Assembly (NCBI GenBank): GCA_963807305.1
Contig: CAWEBN010000002.1
Span: 62,001-126,000, forward strand
Source: JAOPZW01 sp963807305
GTDB lineage: Bacteria > Actinomycetota > Thermoleophilia > Solirubrobacterales > Solirubrobacteraceae
DNA length: 64,000 nucleotides
Direction of reading: 5' to 3'
The notes under the pieces were generated by a model. It saw nothing but the letters and a program-made list of their open reading frames with translations. It had not been told where the DNA came from and searched no databases. Positions 1 through 7,903 of this stretch are shown here, in pieces (within the stretch, counting starts at the first letter, position 1; every line of letters starts with the position of its first letter). The position numbers were made by a program, and so were the translations under genes.

Positions 1-150
1 CGAGCGCCGCTGCGGGTCGCGCAGGTCACCCGCCCTGAACGCGTCGTGCGCCGCCGTGACGGCCTCGTGGACGTCGGCGCGGGTGGCCTCTTCGAAGGCG
101 GCCCCGGGCTCGCCTGTGCTGGGATCGACGGCATGAAAGGTGCTTGACAC
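1..150 (-). CDS. Alpha-ketoglutarate semialdehyde dehydrogenase, N-terminal part (cut by window edge)
   Basis: The minus strand reads as 50 open codons from a GTG start and runs off the left edge. The visible N-terminus contains AVDPSTGEPG followed by a helix typical of NAD(P)-dependent aldehyde dehydrogenases of the 2,5-dioxovalerate (alpha-ketoglutarate semialdehyde) group. The catalytic Cys and Glu lie outside the window. It is divergent from a GntR regulator and hydroxyproline enzymes, so the inferred role is the last step of hydroxyproline breakdown, oxidation of the semialdehyde to 2-oxoglutarate. Family level is fairly sure; the substrate rests on context. Confidence 0.7.
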   Translation of the reverse strand, partial: MSSTFHAVDPSTGEPGAAFEEATRADVHEAVTAAHDAFRAGDLRDPQRRS

Positions 151-194
151 GGGCGCTACGGTACCAGGACCGCAGCGCAAACCAATTCTCGTTC

Positions 195-926
195 ATGCAG
201 TTTGTCGACAAAACCAATCTAGGCCCACTCAAGGCCTCCCAGCTCTACGAGCGGATCGCCGACCGGATCGCCGGGGAGATCCGCATGGGCCTGCTGCGCC
301 CCGGCGAGCGCCTGCCCTCCGAGCGCGACCTCGCCCAGCGGCTCGAGGTCGGCCGCTCGTCGGTCCGCGAGGCCATCGCCGCGCTCCAGGTCCACGGCGT
401 GATCGAGACGCGTCCCGGCTCGGGCTCGTTCGTGGCCGCCGACGCGGTCGAGCGCGTCCAGGCCCCGGGCGCCGGGGACGGCGCGATCGCGCTGCCCCAC
501 GACGCCAGCCCCAGCGCCGTGCTCGAGGCACGCGAGCTGCTCGAGCCGCGCGTCGCCGCGCTGGCCGCGCGCGACGGCCGCCCCGATCCCTACGCCGAGG
601 AGCTCCTCGTGCGCATGGACCGCGCCGCGGACGACGCGGACGGCAGCGAGTGGAACGAATGCGATCGCCTCTTCCACCGTCAGATCGCGGTCATGACCGA
701 CAACCCGGTGCTCGTCGCGCTGGCCGCCCACGTCGCCGCGGTCATGGACCAGCCGCTCTGGCAGCGCCTGCGCGACGAGTCGGTCGCCGTTCCCGGGCGC
801 GCGCGCCTGCACGCAGCCGAGCACCGCATGATCTACGAGGCCATCGTGGGCGCCGACCCCGAGGCCGCCGCCTTCTACGCCACCCAGCACATCCAGCGCG
901 TCCGGCGCTACATGACCCTCACCTAG
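195..926 (+). CDS. GntR/FadR-family transcriptional regulator of the hydroxyproline cluster
   Basis: A protein of about 243 residues has an N-terminal winged helix (ERLPSERDLA, GRSSVREAIAALQ, ETRPGSGSFV) and a C-terminal FCD ligand domain with metal-type positions (DRLFHRQI, AEHRMIYEAI). It probably represses or activates the flanking catabolic genes in response to a pathway intermediate. The ATG at 195 is preferred because it places about 15 residues before the first helix, as in relatives. An upstream in-frame start at 144 would overlap the divergent gene. No clear Shine-Dalgarno sequence precedes 195, so a leaderless transcript is possible. It is followed after 9 bp by the DapA-family gene. 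Confidence 0.85.
   Translation: MQFVDKTNLGPLKASQLYERIADRIAGEIRMGLLRPGERLPSERDLAQRLEVGRSSVREAIAALQVHGVIETRPGSGSFVAADAVERVQAPGAGDGAIALPHDASPSAVLEARELLEPRVAALAARDGRPDPYAEELLVRMDRAADDADGSEWNECDRLFHRQIAVMTDNPVLVALAAHVAAVMDQPLWQRLRDESVAVPGRARLHAAEHRMIYEAIVGADPEAAAFYATQHIQRVRRYMTLT
201..212. promoter_or_regulatory. Perfect 12-bp palindrome, candidate GntR operator
   Basis: TTTGTCGACAAA is a perfect inverted repeat and resembles the short GT..AC palindromes bound by GntR proteins. It lies at codons 3-6 of the regulator as annotated and overlaps where a leftward promoter for the divergent dehydrogenase could sit. I infer autoregulation by the adjacent GntR protein. If the true start is elsewhere, the site would be in the leader instead. 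Confidence 0.5.
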
Positions 927-935
927 GAGAGACCC

Positions 936-1820
936 GTGCGCTTCCCCGGCATCATCCCCGCCGTCACCACACCGTTCGCCCCCGCGGGGGAGGTCGACAC
1001 CCCGGCGCTCCAGGCCAACGTGCGCGCGCTGCTCGACGCCGGCGTGCACGGCATCGTCGGCACCGGCACGATGGGCGAGGCGGGCAGCCTCAGCACCCGT
1101 GAGCGCCGCGACGTGATCGCCGCCATCGCCGAGGCCGTCGAGGGCCGGGTGCCGGTGATCGCCGGCGTGTCGGCCGGCACCCCCGAGCAGGCCGGGGCCT
1201 ACGCCTCCCATGCCGCCGACGCCGGCGCAACCGCGCTCATGTGCCTGCCACCACTCGGCTACCGGGCCGACGAGGACGAGCTCGTCGCCTTCTACGGTGC
1301 GGTGGGCGCCGACACCGGCCTGCCGCTCATGCTCTACAACAACCCCGAGGCCTCGGGCGTCGACATGCCCGCGTCGCTCATCGCCCGGATCGCCGAGAGC
1401 GTCGAGAAGGTCGTCGCCGTCAAGGAGTGCTCCGGCGACGTGCGGCGCATCCCCGCGCTGCTGCACGCGACCGACCTCGAGGTCCTCGTCGGTGGCGACG
1501 ACTGGGCGCTCGAGGGCTTCTGCGCCGGCGCCACCGGCTGGGTCACCGGCGTGGCCGACGTCGCGCCCGCGCAGTGCGTCGCGCTCTACGAGCACTGCCG
1601 CGCCGGCGAGCTCGACGCCGCGCGCGAGGTCTACCGGCGGCTGCTGCCGCTCGGACGCTTCGACATGACGCCCAAGCTCGTGCAGTACTTCAAGGCGGCG
1701 ATGGACGAGGTCGGTTACGCCGGCGGGCCGACACGCGCGCCGCGGCTGGCGCTCCACGACGACGAGCGCGCCGCCCTGCGCGAGGCGCTGACGGTGCTGG
1801 GGATCGAGGTCCACGCTTGA
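936..1820 (+). CDS. DapA-family lyase, probable 1-pyrroline-4-hydroxy-2-carboxylate deaminase
   Basis: A 294-residue TIM-barrel protein of the dihydrodipicolinate synthase/N-acetylneuraminate lyase family. The catalytic Tyr134 is in LMLYNNPEASG and the Schiff-base Lys163 in VVAVKECSGD. Length is normal for the family. Diaminopimelate synthesis is unlikely because the gene sits between a GntR regulator and a hydroxyproline epimerase. In that setting the known reaction is deamination of 1-pyrroline-4-hydroxy-2-carboxylate to alpha-ketoglutarate semialdehyde. AGGAGAG precedes the start, here GTG. Its stop overlaps the next start codon, pointing to translational coupling. Confidence 0.8.
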   Translation: MRFPGIIPAVTTPFAPAGEVDTPALQANVRALLDAGVHGIVGTGTMGEAGSLSTRERRDVIAAIAEAVEGRVPVIAGVSAGTPEQAGAYASHAADAGATALMCLPPLGYRADEDELVAFYGAVGADTGLPLMLYNNPEASGVDMPASLIARIAESVEKVVAVKECSGDVRRIPALLHATDLEVLVGGDDWALEGFCAGATGWVTGVADVAPAQCVALYEHCRAGELDAAREVYRRLLPLGRFDMTPKLVQYFKAAMDEVGYAGGPTRAPRLALHDDERAALREALTVLGIEVHA

Positions 1821-2809
1821 GGGCCGCCCGCTACCTGGCCGCCGTCGACTCGCACACCGAGGGCATGCCGACGAGGGTCATCACCGGCGGGGTCGGGCCG
1901 CTGCCCGGCGCGACCATGCTCGAGCGCAAGCTGCGCTTCGAGGCCGAGCGCGACGACCTGCGCCTGCTGCTGATGCGCGAGCCGCGCGGGCACGCGGCGA
2001 TGTCGGGAGCCATCCTGCAGCCTCCGACCCGCGAGGACGCCGACTGGGGCGTGCTCTACATCGAGGTGACCGGCTGCCTGCCGATGTGCGGCCACGGGAC
2101 CATTGGCGTCGCGACGGTCCTCGTCGAGACCGGCATGGTCGAGGTGCGCGAGCCCGAGACGGTCGTCCGGCTCGACACCCCGGCGGGCCTGGTCGAGGCC
2201 CGCGTGGCGGTCTCCGCCGGGCGCGCCGAGGCCGTGACCATCCGCAACGTCCCCGCCTTCATGCACGCGCGCGACCAGGTCGCGGTCGTCGACGGCGTCG
2301 GCGAGGTGCCCTACGACATGGCCTTCGGCGGCAACTTCTACGCGCTGGTCGAGGCCGCCGCCGTCGGCATCGAGGTCGACCCGACGCGGGCCGCCGACCT
2401 CATCGAGATGGGCGCGCGCATCCGCGAGGCGATCCCCGAGCCCATGCACCCGGTCGACGAGCGCATCGCCGGCTGCCACCACGTCGTCTTCCACGCGCCG
2501 GGCCGCGACGGCGCGCACGCCCGCAACGCGACGGCGATCCACCCCGGATGGCTGGACCGCTCGCCGTGCGGCACCGGCACGAGCGCCCGCATGGCGGCGC
2601 TGCACGCCCGCGGCGACCTGAGGCTCGGCGAGGACTTCGTCAACGAGTCGATCATCGGGACGCGCTTCACGGGCCGGCTCGTCGAGGAGCTCGAGGTCGG
2701 CGGCGTGCCGGCCGTCGTGCCCGAGGTGACCGGGCGCGCATGGATCACCGGCATGGGCCAGTACCTGCTCGACGAGCGCGACCCCTTCCCGGCCGGCTTC
2801 GCTCTGTGA
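1817..2809 (+). CDS. 4-hydroxyproline 2-epimerase (proline racemase family)
   Basis: A 330-residue proline racemase family protein with both catalytic cysteines: Cys91 in LPMCGHGTIG and Cys251 in DRSPCGTGTS. The dehydratase branch of the family has Thr at the first position, so this should be an epimerase or racemase. Context with a DapA-type deaminase and a FAD D-amino-acid dehydrogenase favours conversion of trans-4-hydroxy-L-proline to cis-4-hydroxy-D-proline. The TTG start at 1817 overlaps the preceding stop by 3 nt and gives the usual N-terminus before DSHTEGMPTR. The 3' end overlaps the next gene by 4 nt. Confidence 0.85.
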   Translation: MRAARYLAAVDSHTEGMPTRVITGGVGPLPGATMLERKLRFEAERDDLRLLLMREPRGHAAMSGAILQPPTREDADWGVLYIEVTGCLPMCGHGTIGVATVLVETGMVEVREPETVVRLDTPAGLVEARVAVSAGRAEAVTIRNVPAFMHARDQVAVVDGVGEVPYDMAFGGNFYALVEAAAVGIEVDPTRAADLIEMGARIREAIPEPMHPVDERIAGCHHVVFHAPGRDGAHARNATAIHPGWLDRSPCGTGTSARMAALHARGDLRLGEDFVNESIIGTRFTGRLVEELEVGGVPAVVPEVTGRAWITGMGQYLLDERDPFPAGFAL

Positions 2810-3936
2810 AGCCGTGCGAGGTGGCGGTCGTCGGCGCCGGCATCGTCGGCGCCGCCACCGCCTGGGAGCTGTACGCCCGTGGAGTCGACGTCGCGCTGCT
2901 GGACCGGGGCGAGGTATCGGGCGCAACGACGGGGCTGGGGGAGGGCAACGTCCTGTGCTCCGACAAGGAGGTCGGACCCGAGCTCGCGCTCACGCTCGCG
3001 GGGCTCGAGGTCTACGACGAGCTCGAGGAGCGCCTGGGCGACGCGGCCCGCATCCGCCGCAAGGGGGCGCTCGTCGTCCACCGCGGCGAGCAGACGTGGG
3101 CGGCCGAGCCGGCGCGGATCGAGCGCCTGCGCGCCGCCGGGGTGCAGGGCCGCCTGCTCGACCTCGCCGAGACGCGCGCGATGGAGCCCCAGCTCACGGG
3201 CGCGCTGGCCGGCGCCTCGTTCTTCCCGGCCGACCTGCAGTGCGCGCCGCGCGCCATCGCCCGCGCGCTGGCCGGCGCCCTGCCGCGCGTGCAGACCGGC
3301 CTCGAGGTGCACGGTGTCGAGGTCGCGCAGGACCGCGTGACGGCCCTGCGCACGAGCGAGGGCTCGCTGGGGTGCGGCGCCGTGGTCGTCGCCGCCGGGC
3401 CGTGGAGCCGGCCGCTGGCCGAGGTGGCGGGCGTCGCGCTCCCGCTCGAGCCGCGCAAGGGCCAGCTCGTGCGCCTGGCCGCGGCGCCGCGCGACGAGCG
3501 CTTCATCCGTCACAAGGTCGTCGAGGCCGGCTATCTGGGCTCGGTCGCGAGCGTCGACGCGGGGCTGCAGGTCACGACGGTGCTCGAGACGACGTGGGAC
3601 GGCGACGTGCTCGTGGGCTCGAGCCGCGAGCGCCGCGGCTTCGACCTCTCCGTCGACGACGCCGTCAGCGAGGCCATGCTCGAGCAGGCCTTCGCGCTCA
3701 TGCCCGGCCTGCGCGCGCTGGCGCTCGACGCGGCATGGGCCGGCCTGCGCCCGTGGTTGCCGGACCACCTGCCGGCGATCGGGCCGTGCGGCGCCGTCGC
3801 GGGGCTGTGGCTGGCCACCGGGCACGAGGGCGCCGGCGTGGCGCTCGGCCCCGTCACCGGCCGGCTGGTCGCCCAGCTCTACGCGGGCGAGGCCCCGGTC
3901 GTCGACCCGGCGCCCTTCTCGCCCGATCGCTTCTGA
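2806..3936 (+). CDS. FAD-dependent D-hydroxyproline dehydrogenase (DAO/DadA family)
   Basis: A 376-residue flavoprotein beginning with a Rossmann FAD motif (VVGAGIVGAATAWEL) and ending with the DAO-fold segment containing ATGHEGAGVALGPVTG. The GTG start overlaps the epimerase stop, so the three enzymes form one coupled operon. In the pathway it would oxidise cis-4-hydroxy-D-proline to 1-pyrroline-4-hydroxy-2-carboxylate, passing electrons to an acceptor not encoded here. A glycine/sarcosine-oxidase-like activity is the alternative on family grounds alone. Confidence 0.8.
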   Translation: MKPCEVAVVGAGIVGAATAWELYARGVDVALLDRGEVSGATTGLGEGNVLCSDKEVGPELALTLAGLEVYDELEERLGDAARIRRKGALVVHRGEQTWAAEPARIERLRAAGVQGRLLDLAETRAMEPQLTGALAGASFFPADLQCAPRAIARALAGALPRVQTGLEVHGVEVAQDRVTALRTSEGSLGCGAVVVAAGPWSRPLAEVAGVALPLEPRKGQLVRLAAAPRDERFIRHKVVEAGYLGSVASVDAGLQVTTVLETTWDGDVLVGSSRERRGFDLSVDDAVSEAMLEQAFALMPGLRALALDAAWAGLRPWLPDHLPAIGPCGAVAGLWLATGHEGAGVALGPVTGRLVAQLYAGEAPVVDPAPFSPDRF

Positions 3937-3947
3937 CCCCGAACAGA

Positions 3948-3982
3948 GCGACGGGCCGGCGGTCTCCCGTCCGGCCCGTCGC
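3948..3982 (+). terminator. Hairpin terminator of the hydroxyproline operon
   Basis: GCGACGGGCCGG pairs perfectly with CCGGCCCGTCGC across an 11-nt loop, 11 bp after the dehydrogenase stop. The 3' tail is only weakly T-rich (TGCGTTTGCTG), as is common in GC-rich actinobacteria. Confidence 0.7.
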
Positions 3983-4009
3983 TGCGTTTGCTGAAGGGTC
4001 GCTTGCCCC

Positions 4010-4207
4010 TCAGCACCCCCCGGACTGCGGGCGCGTGGCCCGCAGGCTCTGCGATCCCACCCCCGGCGACGGGCCGCGCCCCCAGAGCGGCCCGTTGCCG
4101 AGAAGGTGGGATCGCTCCACACCCCCACAATGCGGAGAGGCAACTCCGTGCGCCCTAAGGATGCGCTCGACCGCCGCGGCGTGGGCGAAGTCCGTTGGTG
4201 CGTTCAT
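4010..4207 (-). CDS. 65-residue ORF under a cyclic-di-GMP riboswitch
   Basis: The ORF starts with ATG 7 nt after a near-perfect ribosome binding site (AAGGAGG), itself just downstream of the c-di-GMP-I aptamer. The first half (MNAPTDFAHAAAVERILRAH) looks like a plausible amphipathic helix. The second half is Gly/Arg/Ser-rich and runs through two large inverted repeats, so the downstream codons may be incidental. I recognise no family. It could be a small regulatory peptide, or the start of a short peptide whose message ends in structured RNA. Its position next to a GGDEF-EAL gene suggests a c-di-GMP response. Confidence 0.5.
   Translation of the reverse strand: MNAPTDFAHAAAVERILRAHGVASPHCGGVERSHLLGNGPLWGRGPSPGVGSQSLRATRPQSGGC
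4025..4115 (-). repeat. Two tandem perfect inverted repeats (structured RNA or terminators)
   Basis: A long hairpin has outer arms of 11 bp (GCGATCCCACC at 4051-4061 with 4105-4115) and inner arms of 9 bp (4069-4077 with 4087-4095). A second hairpin has 8-bp arms (CTGCGGGC at 4025-4032 with 4038-4045). Both lie within the 3' half of the riboswitch-controlled ORF. They could be tandem terminators of that transcript or a structured RNA element. Confidence 0.6.
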
Positions 4208-4259
4208 GGGTTGGCCTCCTTGTTGCCAGGTCACACACCGTCCTTGGTGCGGGCCCCTG

Positions 4260-4342
4260 GGAGAGCCGGTAGCCGAGCCGTCTGCGAGAGACCTCTGGCT
4301 TTGCGTCCCCGCCTCGCGGCGGGTTTGCCCTGTGCGGACTCC
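4260..4342 (-). promoter_or_regulatory. Cyclic-di-GMP-I (GEMM-I) riboswitch
   Basis: Read on the minus strand this matches the GEMM-I aptamer: CGCACAGGGCAAACC, a CCCGCC/GGCGGG stem closed by a GCGA tetraloop, GACGCAAAGCC, then the second helix ending in CGGCTACCGG. The P1 helix is GGAG..CCG with CGG..CTCC. The 3' P1 strand GGCTCTCC (4267-4260) can alternatively pair with GGAGGCC at the downstream Shine-Dalgarno (4219-4213) with one bulged U. Ligand binding would then hold P1 and free the ribosome site, a predicted translational ON switch. The aptamer call is strong; the switching direction is inference. Confidence 0.92.
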
Positions 4343-4354
4343 GATCCAGGACCA

Positions 4355-4360
4355 ATAGTA
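4355..4360 (-). promoter_or_regulatory. Candidate -10 element for the riboswitch transcript
   Basis: TACTAT on the minus strand lies about 12 nt upstream of the aptamer, at the right distance for a start near 4348. No good -35 hexamer is seen 17 bp further up, so readthrough from the GGDEF-EAL gene is an alternative source of the transcript. Confidence 0.35.
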
Positions 4361-4437
4361 GGGCCTCTCCAAACCCAAATGGACGACCGTACGATGCGGA
4401 CGGCGCCAAACTAGCGATGAGCGGCACCGGATACCGG

Positions 4438-6714
4438 TTAGGCGGCTGGCAACGGCACGCCCGCCGCCAAACGCGAGCGCTCGGCGATCTCGTCTGCCGT
4501 GGTCTCGAACTCGGCGGCCGGCACCGGGCGGGAGAGATGGTAGCCCTGCGCCGCGTCGCAGCCCACGGCGCGCAGCCGTCGCCACGTCGCCTCGTCCTCG
4601 ATGCCCTCGGCGACGACGCGCAGTCCGAGCGCGTGGGCGAGGTCGACGGTGGAGGAGACGATCGCGGCCGAGTTGGCCTCGGTGGCCATGGCCGCGACGA
4701 ACGAGCGGTCGATCTTGATCTCGTGGACCGGCATGCGTTGCAGGTGGGTCAGCGACGACCAGCCGGTCCCGAAGTCGTCGAGCGCGAGTTGCACGCCGAG
4801 GCCGCGGAGCTCGCCCAGCACCTTCATGGCGCGGGCGGGATCGGTCATGAGGACGCTCTCGGTGACCTCGAGCGTGACGCGTCCGGCCGGCGTGCCGTAG
4901 CGACGCAGCAGCGCCGAGACGTCGTCGACCAGCGAGCGGTCGAGCAGGTCTGTGGCCGACAGGTTGGCCGCCACCCGCCACGGCCGCTCCAGGCGGAACC
5001 AGGCACCGGCCTGGCAGATCGCCATCGCCAGCACGCGCCGGCTGAGCTCGCGCATCAGCTCGGTGTGCTCGATGGCCGGCAGGAAGGCGCCGGGCGCCAG
5101 CAGCCCGCGCTCGGGGTGGCGCCAGCGCACGAGCGCCTCGACGCCGAGCAGCCGCCCGGTCGCGAGGTCGGCCACGGGCTGGTAGTTGAGTGTCAGCTCG
5201 TCGTTGGCCAGGGCATGGCGCATCTCACCGGCCAGCTCGAGGCGGTCGCGGCTGTGATGATCGCCCTCCGAGACGTAGACCGCGTGGCCCAGGCGCCCGC
5301 GCTTGGCCTCGTACATCGCGACGTCGGCGTGGCGCAGCAGCGTGCTCGCGTCCTGGGCGTGCTCGGGGAAGGTGGCGATGCCGATACTCGCCCCGACGTG
5401 CAGCGAGATCCCGGCGAGCGAGTAGGCGCGTCCGAGCGTCGCCCGCAGGCGGACCGCGGCTTCGGTGCCCGTCTCGGTGTCGGCGTCCTTGACGAGCACG
5501 CCGAACTCGTCGCCACCCAGACGGGCGACGACGTCCCCGGGCCGCATGGTGGCGCTCAGCCGCGGGCCGACGTTGCGCAGCAGTTCGTCGCCGACGTGGT
5601 GGCCGAGGGTGTCGTTGAGCTCCTTGAACTGGTCGAGGTCGATCATGAGCAGAACGAACGGCCGCTGGTCGGTGACTGCGCGCTCGGCCTCGGCGGTGAA
5701 CGCGCGCCGGTTGGCCAGGCCGGTGAGGTCGTCGGTGAGCGAGAGCGTGCGCGAGACCGACAGCGTGGCCGTCTCGCGCAGCAGCAGCGCCATCCGCAGC
5801 ATGACCGTGAGCAGCGCGAGCACGGCGAGGGCGACAGCGACCGGGTTGAGGTGGACGGCCTGGCCGTAGACGAGCACGCCGACCGCGATCGCCGCGAAGG
5901 CCGACGGGAACAGCAGGCCCTGCCTCGCCGTGGCCATGACCGGCGCGCGGCGCACGGGCAGCCACGCGGCGGCGGCCAGGATGAGCATCGCGAAGGGCCA
6001 CACCGGGTCGTAGGTCCCGCCCGCGAACCAGCCGCCGTTGGCGCTGTCGATCGCATAGGTCGTGTCGACCCCGACGAGCACGACCAGACCGGCGACGAGC
6101 GCCAGCCCCGAGAAGCTCGGCTGCCAGCCCGAGCCGGCGAACATCGTGGCCAGGAAGGTCAGCAGCGCGATGTCCGCCAGCGGGTAGGCGGCGCCCGTGA
6201 CCGCGGCGCCGCCGGCGGCGTCGAGGTGCGAGAGCGAGGCCTGCAGCGCCGTGGCGGCGGTGACCGCACCCAGCGCGAGGCCGCCGAGCAGTCCGTCGAG
6301 CCACATCCCCACGCCTCGGGCCGCGAAGCGAGCGGGACCGAGCAGGACGATCCCCGGGTAGAAGCCGAGGTACGCGGCGAGCCACAGCGGGTCGCTCCAC
6401 GAGGGCATGGGCGCGAGGCCGTGGTAGCCGACGTAGTCGATGAGCCAGCCGCTGCCGTGCAGCAGGATGCCCACGCCGAGGCACAGCCATGTGGCGCGTT
6501 CGGTCTGCACCCAGACGCTCCGGGCCAGGCACAGGCTGCCCGCGGCGGCGTAGACCGCCACGAAGATCAGCTGCCACGGCAGACCGGGGGCTCCGAGGCC
6601 CAGCGTCGAGTGAGCGGCGCTGACGGCGAGTGTGACCACTCCGAGCGCCGACAGCACTACGAGCGCGCGCGAGCGCCCAGGGGTCAACGTCTTCGTGGGT
6701 CCGTGGAAGGCCAC
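4438..6714 (-). CDS. Membrane GGDEF-EAL protein (diguanylate cyclase/phosphodiesterase)
   Basis: A 758-residue protein has about nine hydrophobic helices over residues 15-315, then a GGDEF domain and an EAL domain. The GGDEF signature at 400-404 is intact, with an RxxD inhibitory site at 391-394. The EAL signature is at 526-528 and DDFGTG at 646-651, so both activities may be present. It acts at the membrane on cellular c-di-GMP. A c-di-GMP riboswitch begins about 95 bp beyond its stop on the same strand, so enzyme and sensor are physically paired. The ligand of the membrane part is unknown. Confidence 0.93.
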   Translation of the reverse strand: MAFHGPTKTLTPGRSRALVVLSALGVVTLAVSAAHSTLGLGAPGLPWQLIFVAVYAAAGSLCLARSVWVQTERATWLCLGVGILLHGSGWLIDYVGYHGLAPMPSWSDPLWLAAYLGFYPGIVLLGPARFAARGVGMWLDGLLGGLALGAVTAATALQASLSHLDAAGGAAVTGAAYPLADIALLTFLATMFAGSGWQPSFSGLALVAGLVVLVGVDTTYAIDSANGGWFAGGTYDPVWPFAMLILAAAAWLPVRRAPVMATARQGLLFPSAFAAIAVGVLVYGQAVHLNPVAVALAVLALLTVMLRMALLLRETATLSVSRTLSLTDDLTGLANRRAFTAEAERAVTDQRPFVLLMIDLDQFKELNDTLGHHVGDELLRNVGPRLSATMRPGDVVARLGGDEFGVLVKDADTETGTEAAVRLRATLGRAYSLAGISLHVGASIGIATFPEHAQDASTLLRHADVAMYEAKRGRLGHAVYVSEGDHHSRDRLELAGEMRHALANDELTLNYQPVADLATGRLLGVEALVRWRHPERGLLAPGAFLPAIEHTELMRELSRRVLAMAICQAGAWFRLERPWRVAANLSATDLLDRSLVDDVSALLRRYGTPAGRVTLEVTESVLMTDPARAMKVLGELRGLGVQLALDDFGTGWSSLTHLQRMPVHEIKIDRSFVAAMATEANSAAIVSSTVDLAHALGLRVVAEGIEDEATWRRLRAVGCDAAQGYHLSRPVPAAEFETTADEIAERSRLAAGVPLPAA

Positions 6715-6768
6715 GGCCGTGTAGTCGGCGCACCGGCATGCCAGGTTGAATCGGCGCTGACGCCGGTT

Positions 6769-7431
6769 TTACGGCGCTGCGACTTCGCCGCGGGCCACGG
6801 CGATGGCCACGGCCTGCGTCCGCGTGTTGGCGCCGAGCTTGCCCGTGGCGTTGCGGACGTGCACGCGCACCGTGGCGGGCGAGATGCCCAGGCGTTCGGC
6901 GACCTCCTCGCCCGTGTTCCCGCCGGCCAGCAGCTCGACGACCTGGTGCTCGCGCGGCGAGAGCACGCCCTTGCCGGACTTGTGGCCGTTGCCGTTTCCG
7001 TTGGCGCGCTTGGCCCGGCGGCCGCCGCTCAGCCGCGAGGCCAGGGTGGCGGCGTCCTCCTCGGCGTTGCGCAGGGCGGTGATGTCGAGCAGCGACGTCA
7101 GGACCGAGCGCCCGATCGGCCGGGCGGATACGCGCACCCAGCGCATGCCGCCCTCGGGGCGCGGGAGCCCCATGACGCGTGGACGCTGCGGGCGGCCGGT
7201 GCGCAGCGCGTCGGCGCCGGGCCAGCGCTCGGGGAGCGCCTCGCCCGTCTCCGACAGGCATTCCGAGGGCGTCGGCAACTCGGAGCTGCCGCGCAGCTCG
7301 TCGCGATCCACGCCCAGCAGCTCACCCGCCGCGCGGTTGGCGTAGACGACGTGGGTCGCGGAATCCTGGACGAGCACCCCCTCGTCGATCGCATCGAGGG
7401 CAGCGGCAGCGGTGAGGGTCGACTCGGACAC
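6769..7431 (-). CDS. PAS-domain LuxR-type regulator
   Basis: A 220-residue protein with an N-terminal PAS domain (residues about 10-120, including VVYANRAAGELLG) and a C-terminal LuxR/GerE helix-turn-helix (LSPREHQVVELLAGG, SPATVRVHVRNATGKLG). A Gly/Asn/Lys linker separates the two. There is no receiver domain, so it is probably a one-component sensor. It is encoded 54 bp upstream of the GGDEF-EAL gene on the same strand and may be cotranscribed with it. Confidence 0.85.
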   Translation of the reverse strand: MSESTLTAAAALDAIDEGVLVQDSATHVVYANRAAGELLGVDRDELRGSSELPTPSECLSETGEALPERWPGADALRTGRPQRPRVMGLPRPEGGMRWVRVSARPIGRSVLTSLLDITALRNAEEDAATLASRLSGGRRAKRANGNGNGHKSGKGVLSPREHQVVELLAGGNTGEEVAERLGISPATVRVHVRNATGKLGANTRTQAVAIAVARGEVAAP

Positions 7432-7495
7432 GTCGGGCCTACTACCCCAACCGGACGAGGTGTCAACCGGTGTGCGTAGGTAAACGAACCTGAAA

Positions 7496-7783
7496 TCAGT
7501 ACGACATGTCGCAGGGGCTGATCGCCTCGACCACGATCGCCGGTTCGAGGACCTCCGTTCGGTGGCCCAGCCCGGTCGGGATCAGGTACGTGTCGCCGGC
7601 GTGGACCTCGATCGGCGGTTCCTCGCCGATCGACACGATGAGCGCGCCGGCCTGGACGTAGACGGCGTGCTCGTGGTCCTCGTCGGGCTCGAAGGCCCGC
7701 TCACCGGCTGGATCGCGCTCCCACAGGCGCAGCTCGATCTCACGGCCACGGGCCATGACGCGGGAAGCGGCGGTGGTGGACAT
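7496..7783 (-). CDS. Small cupin-domain protein
   Basis: A 95-residue single-domain cupin with HEHAVYVQAGALIVSIG and a second motif containing GDTYLIPTGLGHRTEV, giving the usual His/Glu metal ligands. The start is set by AGAGGAGGACC upstream of ATG. Function is unknown; such proteins often bind small ligands or protect against stress. Its leader closely resembles that of the RTX gene at 11.45-12.31 kb. Confidence 0.75.
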   Translation of the reverse strand: MSTTAASRVMARGREIELRLWERDPAGERAFEPDEDHEHAVYVQAGALIVSIGEEPPIEVHAGDTYLIPTGLGHRTEVLEPAIVVEAISPCDMSY

Positions 7784-7903
7784 CTTGGGGTGGTCCTCCT
7801 CTGTCGCTTGGTCACCTCTGGCATGCCCACCGCAAGTTCGGTCTGAACCCTTCGTTACGGGATACCAGGGGGCTCCCCAATACTCCAGGAGGTAGAGCCG
7901 ACG

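Noticed and set aside
144..149. TTGACA as a -35 box for the GntR gene
   Set aside because: No -10 element lies at 16-19 bp, and the hexamer is within the start of the divergent dehydrogenase gene.
219..1814. Long open frame on the minus strand across the GntR and DapA-family genes
   Set aside because: It mirrors real genes in a GC-rich region, has no domain and is Arg/Gly/Ala-biased; a shadow frame. Many others of this kind (for example 4417-7479 plus, 26169-28655 minus, 58290-60656 plus) were dropped for the same reason.
7485..7505. Box-like sequence (CCTGAAATCAG) near the cupin gene
   Set aside because: It fails the second half of the palindrome and is downstream of the gene, outside the regulon block.
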